Assembly: GCF_000159015.1 (NCBI RefSeq) | Contig: NZ_DS999540.1 | Span: forward strand, 62,001-126,000 | DNA from: Gleimia coleocanis DSM 15436 | GTDB lineage: Bacteria > Actinomycetota > Actinomycetes > Actinomycetales > Actinomycetaceae | Length of the DNA stretch: 64,000 nucleotides | Reading direction: 5' to 3' | Notes under the pieces: model-generated | Told to the model about the DNA's origin: nothing | The model's input: the letters and a program-made list of their open reading frames with translations, nothing else | Database searches by the model: none | Made by a program: the position numbers and the translations under genes | Shown here: positions 44,584 through 53,668 of the stretch, piece by piece | Layout: each line of letters begins with the position of its first letter | Numbering within the stretch: position 1 is the stretch's first letter

Positions 44584-47500
44584 TTGAATACCCTTAAAAC
44601 CAGGCTCCAAGCCTTGGGAGCGGTAACTACTCTGACGCTTTTACTGTCCCCACTTGGAACAGCGGCGCACGCTGCTGCAGCCACCCCAACAGAAACAACC
44701 ATCGAACAAGTTCAGGGTCCAGGCGCGGAATCCCCACTTTTGGGTAGCGCCAAAAAAGGTCCTCTGGTTTCAGTCAAAGGTCGTGTAACTTACGTAAACA
44801 CTACCGATGGACAGCGCAAAGGTTTCTTCATCCAAACCCCAGGCACTGCAACTGTTGCCCCAGCCAATGGTTCAAATGGTCTTTTCATCGGCTTAACCCA
44901 GAAAACTCTTAAGTTTGCGCCAACAGTAGACCGGTGTGTAACCGTAGTTGGTTACGTAAACGAAATGGGTGCAAAGAACGGGAATCGTCTAACCCGTCTG
45001 CAGGATCTCACGGAAGTAACCGTCGACCCTGCTGGTTGTGCCCCAGTTACTGCTTTACCTCTCACTGAGGTTCCAAATGATGATGCTTTGGAACAGCTTG
45101 AAGGTATGCTGGTTCGTCCTCAGGGTGATTTCAAAGTAATTTCCATTGCTGATTTAGCATCACATGGTGTTTTAACTATCGCTCCAGCGAATAATCCTTC
45201 AACAACTTTGTTGTTGGATGACAATATTCTCAATAAGCTCAGTGGCGGTCCCCTACCATTCGCTGCCGAAGGTGTAACAATCGCTGAAGGCGACACTTTG
45301 CGTTTTATCAGTGACGTAATCGTAGACGCGCATGGCAAGCTACGCCTACAGGCTCTTAACCCAGTTAATGGTGCGACTAACTCACCGGTCGAAATTATCA
45401 AAGATAATGCCCAGCAGCCTCCTGCCGGTGGAGAAGAATCACCTACGCCTAATCCTGGTGGTGATCAGGGACAGCCTGGCGGTGGAGAAGGTACTGGTAT
45501 CGAACCAGTACAACCGACTCCAGAAGCTGGTATCACCCCAATCTCACAGATTCAGGGAACCGGCTTTAAATCCACTATGGAAAAACAGGTTGTTACCGTA
45601 AAGGGTGTCGTAACTGCACGTTACGATCACGGTAACATTGATGGCTTCTACGTCCAGACTCCAGGCACCGGCTCTGCTGCGCCTACCGCTGGATCAGAAG
45701 CCATTTTTGTTTACGTCGGTAAGACTGGACTAAACAACCTCCCTACCTTGAACTCCTGTGTAACCGTCAAGGGAACTGTAAAGGAATACACCGGTCGTAA
45801 AAAGCCACAGCCAGTTGATTACACCACTCAGCTTTCAGATCCAGAAGTTAAAGCTGCAACTGACTGTGCTCCAGTAACTCCACTGGCACTGCAAGCGCTG
45901 CCAAAGAATGATACTGAAGCTGAAGCTATCGAAGGTATGCTGGTTAAGCCACTGCAGAACCTGGTTGTCACCGACAACTACAACCTGAATACCTTCGGCA
46001 ACGTTGGCCTTTCAATGACCGGAGCAGTTTTACCACAGCGTACTGATGTGGCTCGTCCAGGTCAGGAAGCTGATGCAGTTGAAGCTAACAACGCCACAAA
46101 CTTCATCAACCTTGATGACGGTGCCTCATGGAACTACACCACAAAGCCAAAGGACGGTCAGGTAGACCCACGCGATTACCAGCTCCCATTCGTAACCAAA
46201 ACTGATCCAGTACGTCTGGGCGCTAAGGTTACCTTCAACAGTGGCGTAATCTACGAATACCGTTTCGGTTGGGTTCTACAGGCAACCCAACCTGTACACG
46301 GTTTGGAAAACTCTTCTGTAAGTTTCGAGAATAACCGTCCAGCTACTGCGCCAGCAGTAAATGGTGACGTAAAGATTGCTACCTACAACGTACTTAACTA
46401 CTTCGTCCACCTAGGCAAGGATCGTAACTGTCAGTTCTACACTGACCGTCACGGCAACCCAGTTTCTTCGAAGTCATGCTCAGTACGTGGCGCATACTCT
46501 CAGGAAGCCTTCGACAACCAGCAAGCAAAAATTGTTACCGCTATTAACAAGCTCGGAGCAGACGTTGTTGGTCTGGAAGAAGTCGAAAACTCCACTAAGT
46601 TTGGTAAAGACCGTGACTTTGCTCTGGCTCACCTGGTAACGGAACTTAATAAGGCTAATAATGGCGCAATCAAGTGGGCCTATGTACAGTCTCCGGCTAA
46701 TGTTCCAAATAACGGTGACTTCATCCGCACTGCTTTCATCTACAACGCAGACAAAGTTAAGCCAGTAGGCGACTCCCAGATTCTGGGCGATGCGTCCTTC
46801 AACTCGATTGCTCGTTCTCCTCTGGCTCAGAAGTTCACTCCGGTAGTAACCGCTGATCAAACCGGAACTGACTTCGTGGTTATCGTTAACCACTTTAAGT
46901 CCAAGCGTCCACCAGAAGGTGACAGCAACGCTGATCAGGCAGACAAGGGGGACGGCCAGGGTGGCTGGAGCCCTAAGCGAGTAGAGCAAGCTGCAGCTGT
47001 GGCTAACTGGGCTAATACTACTTTCGCTGGTATCCCAGTATTCATGGTTGGTGACTTCAACTCTTACTCCAAGGAAGATGCAATCATCAAGCTGGCTGAA
47101 CTTGGCTTCAATAAGATTCCTACCGTCGGACATTCTTACCTTTTCCAAAGCCGCGTAGGTTCGTTGGACCATGCGATTACTAACGCTGTCGGTATGGCTA
47201 TTGTTGCTGATCAGACTGCTAAGGTTTGGGAAATTAATGCCCACGAGCCAGTAGCTTTGGAATATTCTCGAAAGAACTACACGGCATCTGATCTTTACAC
47301 CACTGATGAGTTCCGTTCATCTGACCACAACCCAGAAATCTTCGGTATTAAGGTCATTAAGCCAAAGGATAAGGACGAAACTCCTCAGCCACCAGAAACC
47401 ACCGACCCAGCTCAACCAAATCCAGGATCTAGTACGGATGAGACTCCACAGCAACCACCTGCAGTAGCTATTAAGCCAATCGCTGAGATTCAGGGCACTG

Positions 47501-49824
47501 GTGCTAAGTCTCCTCTGGTTGATCAGGAAGTAACCACTAAGGGTATTGTTACGGCAGCCTACCCTACTGGTAACCTAAACGGCTTCTATATTCAGACTCC
47601 TGGAACTGGAGCAGAAAAGAACCCAGCTGCTTCCCACGGTATCTTCGTGTACACCGGTCATCGGAAGGTAGCTGATATTCCAAATATTGGTACCTGTGTT
47701 GAAGTAACTGGTACGGTAGCGGAATTCGGTGGCAAGACTGCTACTGAGGATTATGAATTCTCAACCCAGCTAACGGCCCCAACCGTTAAAACCACCACTG
47801 GCTGTGACCAGCCCGTAGTTGCTGTCGTCTTCGATAAGCTTCCAGCTTCTGACGAAGAACGCGAAAAGTACGAAGGCATGCTAGTAGCTCCACGCGGTTC
47901 TATTGTCGTTACCGACAACTACAACCTGGGCCAGTACGGTTCTCTAACCCTGGCTTACTCTGATGAAGCACTGGTACAGCCAACTGATAAGTTTGCTCCC
48001 GGTTCTGCAGAAGCTATTGCCCTGGATGAAGCAAACGCGGCTAAGGAAGTCACCTTGGACGACGGCTCCTCCTGGAACTACTTCTTCAAGCCAAAGAAGG
48101 GATCAACCCTCGACCCACGTGCTTCTGAGCTTCCTTATCTGAGCCCAGACCATCCAGTACGTGTCGGTGCAAAGGTAACTTTCAACGACAATGTTATCTT
48201 TGGTTACGCTTTTAGCAGCTGGACTTTCCAGCCAACCTCTCAGGTTATCGGCGTTAAGAACGCTCCTGCGACCTTTGCGAATAACCGACCAGCAGTACCC
48301 GCTGTTACCGGTGACGTTAAGGTAGCTACCTTTAACGTTCTCAACTACTTCACTGACCTGGGTGAAGATCAGGTTAAGTGCAAGTCCTACAAGGACCGCA
48401 ATGACAACCCAGTTGGCACTGATAAGTGTGCAGTTCGTGGTGCCTACACTAAGGCTGCGTTCGCTGATCAAAAAGCTAAGATTGTCTCTGCTATTAGCCT
48501 CCTGGATGCAGACATCATTTCCCTAGAAGAGATTGAAAACTCTCAGCGTTTCGGTCATGACCGCGACGCTACCCTAGAGGATTTGGTTGCTGCGTTGAAT
48601 GAAAAGATGGGTGCAGGAACGTGGAAGGCTGTTGCTTCTCCAGCTAATATTCCTAATAACGGCGATGCTATTCGCACGGCATTCATCTACAAGCCAGCTA
48701 AGGTAAAGGCCGAAGGCGAAAGCCTTATCCTTGACCACCCAGATTTTACTGGTGTGGCTCGATCCCCACTGGCACAGAAGTTCGTTCCAGTTGTCGATGA
48801 ACGTCATAACGCGAAGCCATTCGTGCTGATTGTTAACCACTTCAAGTCCAAGGGCTCTGTAGCTAAGGGACACGGTGAACAGGAAGGCGATTTCGATGGT
48901 CAGGGTAACAATAACCCACTCCGTGTAAAGCAGGCTGCAGCGCTAGCAGAGTTTGCAAAAGCCAACTTCGCTGAAGTCCCAACCTTCTTACTGGGTGACT
49001 TTAACGCTTACTCTAAGGAAGATCCGATTGTTACCTTGGGCAACGCTGGCTTTGAAAAACTAACTGGAGAGGGACATTCCTATGTCTTCAAGGGTCGTTC
49101 TGGTTCATTGGACCACGTTCTAGCTAACGAGGGCGCTAAGGCACTTGTTTCTGACACTGGCGTTAAGGTTTGGGAAATCAACGCTCACGAACCAGTGATG
49201 TTGGAATACGCTCGTCGTAACTACAACGTAGTGGACTTCTTCCGTGCGGATCAGTGGCGTTCTTCTGACCACAACCCAGAAGTATTCGGCATTAACGTAA
49301 TCACCCCTAAAAAGGCTATTGATTGGACTGAAATCGGTCCTTCTGAACCTGTTTGGACTGATGCTGCAGTTAATGTTGAAAAGCCAGTCTACGAAACCGG
49401 ACAGGAACTCCAGGCAACCTTCATCCTCTCTAAGGCAAATGCGGAAACCCAGGTAGTGTTCTACCTGCACTCCGATCCTGTGAAGTTAGGTGTAAAGGAT
49501 CTGCAAGTTCAGCCAAATGGAACTGTTAAGGCAAACGTAACGTGGAAGATTCCAGCTAACTTCGAACTCGGCAAGCACGATGTAGTTGTCACCGATTTGA
49601 AGGGCAAGGAACTCGCTCGCGCAGGCGTAACCTTCGTGAAGCCAAATACTCCAAGTGTTGTTCAGCCTTCTAAGGATCAGAAGTCAACTGTGAAACCAGC
49701 TGTGCCTGCTCCTGCAAAGAAGCCAGCCCTGCCAGTCACCGGTGTTTCTGCTCAGATTATGCTGGTAGTTGCCCTGGGTGCTTTGGTAGGTCTCGCAATG
49801 GTGGTTCTTCGTCGCCGTTACTGA
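44584..49824 (+). CDS. Giant wall-anchored ExeM/NucH-like nuclease with two nuclease modules
   Basis: 1746 aa from a TTG at 44584, which has AAGGAG seven bases upstream; earlier in-frame ATGs lack a site and would spoil the signal peptide. Layout: signal peptide (~1-30), OB-fold module (~40-275), Gly/Pro-rich linker, OB-fold module 2 (~320), endonuclease/exonuclease/phosphatase module 1 (~596-922), Pro/Thr linker, OB-fold module 3 (~966), nuclease module 2 (~1246-1570), an Ig-like domain (~1590-1690), and an LPVTG sorting signal with membrane segment and RRRY. Both nuclease modules keep catalytic landmarks (NVLNYF, LEE[VI]EN, VNHFKSK, GDFN, SLDH, SSDHNP). It should degrade extracellular nucleic acid at the cell wall. 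Confidence 0.92.
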   Translation: MNTLKTRLQALGAVTTLTLLLSPLGTAAHAAAATPTETTIEQVQGPGAESPLLGSAKKGPLVSVKGRVTYVNTTDGQRKGFFIQTPGTATVAPANGSNGLFIGLTQKTLKFAPTVDRCVTVVGYVNEMGAKNGNRLTRLQDLTEVTVDPAGCAPVTALPLTEVPNDDALEQLEGMLVRPQGDFKVISIADLASHGVLTIAPANNPSTTLLLDDNILNKLSGGPLPFAAEGVTIAEGDTLRFISDVIVDAHGKLRLQALNPVNGATNSPVEIIKDNAQQPPAGGEESPTPNPGGDQGQPGGGEGTGIEPVQPTPEAGITPISQIQGTGFKSTMEKQVVTVKGVVTARYDHGNIDGFYVQTPGTGSAAPTAGSEAIFVYVGKTGLNNLPTLNSCVTVKGTVKEYTGRKKPQPVDYTTQLSDPEVKAATDCAPVTPLALQALPKNDTEAEAIEGMLVKPLQNLVVTDNYNLNTFGNVGLSMTGAVLPQRTDVARPGQEADAVEANNATNFINLDDGASWNYTTKPKDGQVDPRDYQLPFVTKTDPVRLGAKVTFNSGVIYEYRFGWVLQATQPVHGLENSSVSFENNRPATAPAVNGDVKIATYNVLNYFVHLGKDRNCQFYTDRHGNPVSSKSCSVRGAYSQEAFDNQQAKIVTAINKLGADVVGLEEVENSTKFGKDRDFALAHLVTELNKANNGAIKWAYVQSPANVPNNGDFIRTAFIYNADKVKPVGDSQILGDASFNSIARSPLAQKFTPVVTADQTGTDFVVIVNHFKSKRPPEGDSNADQADKGDGQGGWSPKRVEQAAAVANWANTTFAGIPVFMVGDFNSYSKEDAIIKLAELGFNKIPTVGHSYLFQSRVGSLDHAITNAVGMAIVADQTAKVWEINAHEPVALEYSRKNYTASDLYTTDEFRSSDHNPEIFGIKVIKPKDKDETPQPPETTDPAQPNPGSSTDETPQQPPAVAIKPIAEIQGTGAKSPLVDQEVTTKGIVTAAYPTGNLNGFYIQTPGTGAEKNPAASHGIFVYTGHRKVADIPNIGTCVEVTGTVAEFGGKTATEDYEFSTQLTAPTVKTTTGCDQPVVAVVFDKLPASDEEREKYEGMLVAPRGSIVVTDNYNLGQYGSLTLAYSDEALVQPTDKFAPGSAEAIALDEANAAKEVTLDDGSSWNYFFKPKKGSTLDPRASELPYLSPDHPVRVGAKVTFNDNVIFGYAFSSWTFQPTSQVIGVKNAPATFANNRPAVPAVTGDVKVATFNVLNYFTDLGEDQVKCKSYKDRNDNPVGTDKCAVRGAYTKAAFADQKAKIVSAISLLDADIISLEEIENSQRFGHDRDATLEDLVAALNEKMGAGTWKAVASPANIPNNGDAIRTAFIYKPAKVKAEGESLILDHPDFTGVARSPLAQKFVPVVDERHNAKPFVLIVNHFKSKGSVAKGHGEQEGDFDGQGNNNPLRVKQAAALAEFAKANFAEVPTFLLGDFNAYSKEDPIVTLGNAGFEKLTGEGHSYVFKGRSGSLDHVLANEGAKALVSDTGVKVWEINAHEPVMLEYARRNYNVVDFFRADQWRSSDHNPEVFGINVITPKKAIDWTEIGPSEPVWTDAAVNVEKPVYETGQELQATFILSKANAETQVVFYLHSDPVKLGVKDLQVQPNGTVKANVTWKIPANFELGKHDVVVTDLKGKELARAGVTFVKPNTPSVVQPSKDQKSTVKPAVPAPAKKPALPVTGVSAQIMLVVALGALVGLAMVVLRRRY

Positions 49825-49854
49825 AACCTAACCTCAGTAATAACTAAATAATCC

Positions 49855-49889
49855 TTTGGGGGAGGTCAGCAAAGTTGACCTCCCCCAAA
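49855..49889 (+). terminator. Terminator hairpin after the nuclease gene
   Basis: TTTGGGGGAGGTCA (49855-49868) pairs perfectly with TGACCTCCCCCAAA (49876-49889), loop GCAAAGT, 31 bases after the nuclease stop. No strong T-run follows, but its position and stability fit a terminator. Confidence 0.75.
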
Positions 49890-49976
49890 CTCATGGTTTT
49901 TGCAAAGATACTACGGCTAAACAGCTTAGCCTTGTTGGCTGCTTCGCTGGTACTAGCCAGACTGTGGATAACTTTA

Positions 49977-50038
49977 ACGCGCGAACTCAAGTTCCCGCGT
50001 TTTCTCTGCGCCGCAACTCAAGTTCCCACGTTTTACTA
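49977..50038. repeat. Intergenic tandem 31-bp repeat, locus 3
   Basis: Two clear units: AACTCAAGTTCCC occurs at 49984 and at 50015, exactly 31 bases apart, each followed by (G/A)CGTTTT. It is the cleanest copy of the family also seen near 2861 and 41447. The stretch 49825-50211 contains only this, two terminators and no gene. Confidence 0.8.
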
Positions 50039-50160
50039 TGAAGAACAATCATCCCTCACCCCTACACCACAAAACCACTACGCCCCGGTGTTTCTAAGGT
50101 CACTCTTAGTGCTTAACATATTTTCTTACAGGAAATGCACCGACCTCGGGAATATAAAAA

Positions 50161-50192
50161 TCCGGCGGGGCACCCAAAGGCGACCCGCCGGA
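50161..50192 (-). terminator. Intrinsic terminator of aspS
   Basis: On the minus strand TCCGGCGGG...CCCGCCGGA (arms 50184-50192 and 50161-50169) forms a 9-bp GC-rich stem followed directly by TTTTTATATT, a classic intrinsic terminator 20 bases beyond the aspS stop. Confidence 0.92.
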
Positions 50193-50211
50193 CTAACTAA
50201 ACGACTCTAAA

Positions 50212-51981
50212 TCAGTCTTCGTCTTCAGCTACGTAATCAACGCCAGCTTCCGCACGCTGCTCTGGAGTAATCGGAGCCGGAGCCTGAGTCAATGGATCGA
50301 AACCACCACCAGACTTAGGGAAGGCAATAACGTCACGAATAGAATCAGACTTAGTCAGCAGGGAAACAATACGGTCCCAGCCGAATGCAATACCACCGTG
50401 TGGTGGAGCACCGAACTTAAATGCATCCAGCAGGAAGCCAAACTTTTCCTGAGCTTCTTCCGGACCGATACCCATTACGTTAAAGACACGTTCCTGCACG
50501 TCACGACGGTGAATACGGATGGACCCGCCACCGATTTCGTTACCGTTACATACGATATCGTATGCGTAAGCCAATGCTTCGCCTGGGTTTTCTTCGAAGT
50601 TATCAATCCAGTCTGGGTTTGGTGAAGTAAATGCGTGGTGAACGGCAGTCCACTTAGAGTTACCCAAGTCAACGTCGTCATCCTGGCCAGATGGCTTGAA
50701 CAGTGGAGCGTCTACAACCCAAACGAAAGACCAAGCGTCTTCATCAATCAAGCCGGTACGCTTGCCAATTTCCAAACGGGTAGCACCCAGCAGGGCGCGA
50801 GCTTCGTCTGCCTTACCAGCGCCAAAGAAGACGCAGTCGCCGTTTGCAGCGCCAGTAGCAGCCTGCAGGCCAGCACGTTCTTCAGCGGAAATGTTCTTAG
50901 CAACTGGGCCACCCAGTTCCCCATCTTCAGAGATAGTTACGTATGCCAGGCCCTTTGCGCCACGAGACTTTGCCCATTCCTGCCACTTGTCAAAAGTACG
51001 TCGCGCCTGGGAGCCGCCTCCTGGCATTACAACCGCACCAACGTAATCGGACTGGAATACACGGAATGGGGTGTTCTTGAAGTATTCGGTCAAGTCTACG
51101 ATTTCCAGGCCGAAACGTAGGTCTGGCTTGTCGGAACCGTACTTTTCCATCGCATCTTTAAAGGTCATGCGTGGGATTGGGGTTGGCAGGTCGTAGCCGA
51201 TAGTGCCCCATACTTCCTTCAGAACGTCTTCAGCTACGCCAATTACGTCGTCCTGTTCTACGAAGGACATTTCGATATCGAGCTGGGTGAATTCTGGCTG
51301 ACGGTCAGCGCGGAAGTCTTCGTCACGGTAGCAGCGCGCAATCTGGTAGTAGCGTTCCATACCTGCAACCATCAGCAGCTGCTTGAACAGCTGTGGGGAC
51401 TGTGGCAGTGCGTACCAGGAGCCTGGGGACAAGCGGGCTGGTACCAGGAAGTCACGTGCACCTTCTGGGGTGGAGCGGGTCAGCGTTGGGGTTTCGATTT
51501 CTACGAACTTGTGCTGATCCAATACCTTGCGAGCTGCCTGGGATACCTTGGAACGCAGGCGGATTGCGTACTGTGCTGGGCTGCGACGCAGGTCCAGGTA
51601 ACGGTAGCGCAGACGGGTTTCTTCACCTACCTTGCCGGAGTCGTCAGCGTTGTCTGAGATCTGGAATGGCAGGGCATCACAGGTGTTGAGGATTTCAATG
51701 TGATCACCGAGCAGTTCGATTTCGCCGGTGGAGAGGCTAGTGTTTTCGTTACCTTCTGGGCGACGTGCTACTTCACCAGTTACTTTGAGGACGAATTCGG
51801 AGCGGAGCTTGTGAGCTACTGCTTCGTCGCGAACTACTACCTGGGCGATTCCGGATGCATCTCTAAGGTCTACGAATACCACACCACCGTGGTCGCGGCG
51901 GCGGTCTACCCAGCCAGCTACGGTTACGGTTTCGCCTTCGAGGGAGGCGTTGAGGGATCCAATTTCATGCGTACGCAGCAT
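50212..51981 (-). CDS. aspS: Aspartyl-tRNA synthetase
   Basis: 589 aa from the ATG at 51979-51981 ([19 protein letters not shown]), preceded by AAGGA; the frame extends upstream without a better site. It is the bacterial type: OB anticodon domain (~1-105, [19 protein letters not shown]), class II motif 2 ([24 protein letters not shown]), the inserted GAD domain in the middle, and motif 3 ([27 protein letters not shown]). Whether it also charges tRNA-Asn cannot be decided without knowing if gatCAB or asnS exists. Confidence 0.97.
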   Translation of the reverse strand: MLRTHEIGSLNASLEGETVTVAGWVDRRRDHGGVVFVDLRDASGIAQVVVRDEAVAHKLRSEFVLKVTGEVARRPEGNENTSLSTGEIELLGDHIEILNTCDALPFQISDNADDSGKVGEETRLRYRYLDLRRSPAQYAIRLRSKVSQAARKVLDQHKFVEIETPTLTRSTPEGARDFLVPARLSPGSWYALPQSPQLFKQLLMVAGMERYYQIARCYRDEDFRADRQPEFTQLDIEMSFVEQDDVIGVAEDVLKEVWGTIGYDLPTPIPRMTFKDAMEKYGSDKPDLRFGLEIVDLTEYFKNTPFRVFQSDYVGAVVMPGGGSQARRTFDKWQEWAKSRGAKGLAYVTISEDGELGGPVAKNISAEERAGLQAATGAANGDCVFFGAGKADEARALLGATRLEIGKRTGLIDEDAWSFVWVVDAPLFKPSGQDDDVDLGNSKWTAVHHAFTSPNPDWIDNFEENPGEALAYAYDIVCNGNEIGGGSIRIHRRDVQERVFNVMGIGPEEAQEKFGFLLDAFKFGAPPHGGIAFGWDRIVSLLTKSDSIRDVIAFPKSGGGFDPLTQAPAPITPEQRAEAGVDYVAEDED

Positions 51982-52091
51982 TTGCGTTCCTTTCATAAAG
52001 GGGTTGTCGACACCGCTGAACGGGCGGGCGCACTTTCTATAATAAGACTTGTTTCTACCGCGTAAAAACCGATTTCTCACTGCGTAGTATT

Positions 52092-53492
52092 ATGAAACCT
52101 ATGACACATTCTTTTTCCGGGCAGCTTTCGAATCGCACGTTACTTTCGGTTGCGGCTTTCGCTCTAATCACTGGGTTTGCTTTTGAGGCAATGGCAACTA
52201 CTAATGCGATGCCGGCGGTGATTCGTGATTTGGGTTCGGATACGTGGTTTTCGTTAGCTGCGGGAGTGGTGTTAGCGGGTCAGATTTTAACCACCGTATT
52301 TGCTGGTTGGTTAAGTGACCGGTTTGATGTGGCTCGCCCACTGTTTTTGGGTGTGTCTGGTTTCATTTTGGGGTCTCTTTTAGCTGGTTTGGCTCCGAAT
52401 CTGTTGGTTTTCGTGGTTGCTCGTATTCTGCAGGGTTTGGGGATTGGCTTCACGATTGTTCCGCTTTATGTGATGATTGGCGCGTTGATTGAGGCTGAGT
52501 TTCGCCCGAAGCTGTTTGCTTCTTTTTCTTATGCTTGGGTGATTCCTTCGATGATTGGTCCGGCGCTGGCGGGTTATGTGGTGCAGCATTGGCATTGGCG
52601 TCTGGTCTTCTTATTGGTATTGCCACTTTCTTTTGTGGGTTGTGTTCCCCTTTTTCCTTTAGTTAAGCGGATGCCGGCGCGGGCAGATTTTTCTTCCGAG
52701 GGCGGCGTAGATAACTCACAGCGCCCGCCTTTACTACCGACGGTGGCTTTGTCTTTGTCTATTGCTTTGATGCAGTTTGCGGGTGGCACGGCGGGTCGTT
52801 TTTCTTTAATACTCGGTGTTTTTGCTATTGGCTTATTTGCTTATGGCATTATCAGCTTGTTCCCGGTTGAGACTTTTAAGGCGGCTCAGGGTGTGGGTGC
52901 GATGTTTGCTACTCGTTTCTTGCTGATGGCAACTATGATTGGCACAGAGTTTTTCATTCCGCTTATTTTGAATCGCGAGCATGCTTGGTCCTTGGAGCAT
53001 ACTGGCTGGGTGCTGACTTTAGGCACTTTGACGTGGACTTTAGGGTCGTTTATTCAAAGCCGGATATCTGGTTTAAAGTGGCGTCTGCGTCTGCCGATTA
53101 TTGGCGCGGTAGTTGTTTTTGCTAGTGCTGTTTCTTTGATTGCGCTTCCGTTCCCAGGTTTGTCTCCCTATCCTTCTTTGGTTGGTTGGGGTGTCATGGG
53201 CTTAGGCATGGGGATGATGACGGCAACTATTTCAGACTTGTCGTTGGCGATTACTCCTCAGGAAAACCATGGGGATGTGTCCTCTAAGCTGCAGCTGGCG
53301 GATGCTGCGGGGCCGGCGGTGGCTACGGGCTTATTTGGCTTAGCTTTGGGTGTTTGGGGAAATTTTGTAGCTTCGAGTACTGCGGAAATCCCTGAGTATT
53401 TGCCTGCTCCGGTGCTGGCTTCTTTATTTGCGCTATTGGGGATTTACTCTGCTTGGCAGAATCGTAGTTTGGTGATTCCGAAGCGCTGTTAG
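52092..53492 (+). CDS. MFS transporter, drug-efflux type
   Basis: 466 aa with about 12-14 membrane segments. LSDRFDVARPLFLG matches the MFS loop 2-3 motif, and SMIGPALAGYVVQHWHWRLVF resembles motif C of drug:proton antiporters. Substrate unknown. It is divergent from aspS. There is no obvious Shine-Dalgarno before the ATG at 52092, and a TAGTAT hexamer lies only five bases before it; a second ATG at 52101 might be the true start, possibly on a leaderless mRNA. Confidence 0.85.
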   Translation: MKPMTHSFSGQLSNRTLLSVAAFALITGFAFEAMATTNAMPAVIRDLGSDTWFSLAAGVVLAGQILTTVFAGWLSDRFDVARPLFLGVSGFILGSLLAGLAPNLLVFVVARILQGLGIGFTIVPLYVMIGALIEAEFRPKLFASFSYAWVIPSMIGPALAGYVVQHWHWRLVFLLVLPLSFVGCVPLFPLVKRMPARADFSSEGGVDNSQRPPLLPTVALSLSIALMQFAGGTAGRFSLILGVFAIGLFAYGIISLFPVETFKAAQGVGAMFATRFLLMATMIGTEFFIPLILNREHAWSLEHTGWVLTLGTLTWTLGSFIQSRISGLKWRLRLPIIGAVVVFASAVSLIALPFPGLSPYPSLVGWGVMGLGMGMMTATISDLSLAITPQENHGDVSSKLQLADAAGPAVATGLFGLALGVWGNFVASSTAEIPEYLPAPVLASLFALLGIYSAWQNRSLVIPKRC

Positions 53493-53668
53493 CGAACTCA
53501 CCTGCGTCTTTAGCGACTTATAAGCGGAAACCGTGTAGGGTTGATTAAGTTGCGAATCTCCTCAGGTTTGATGTGCGGCCCACTTATGCAGAAGGCTGAG
53601 TGGCAGGTATGTGTGGTTTTAGGAGAACGCAGTGTTTTATTTGCAGTTCCCCTATTGAAATGGAAACC

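Noticed and set aside
46480-47244. 254-residue antisense open frame inside the nuclease gene
   Set aside because: It is in the shadow of a clearly coding frame with catalytic motifs; its composition follows the complement of that codon usage and it matches no family.
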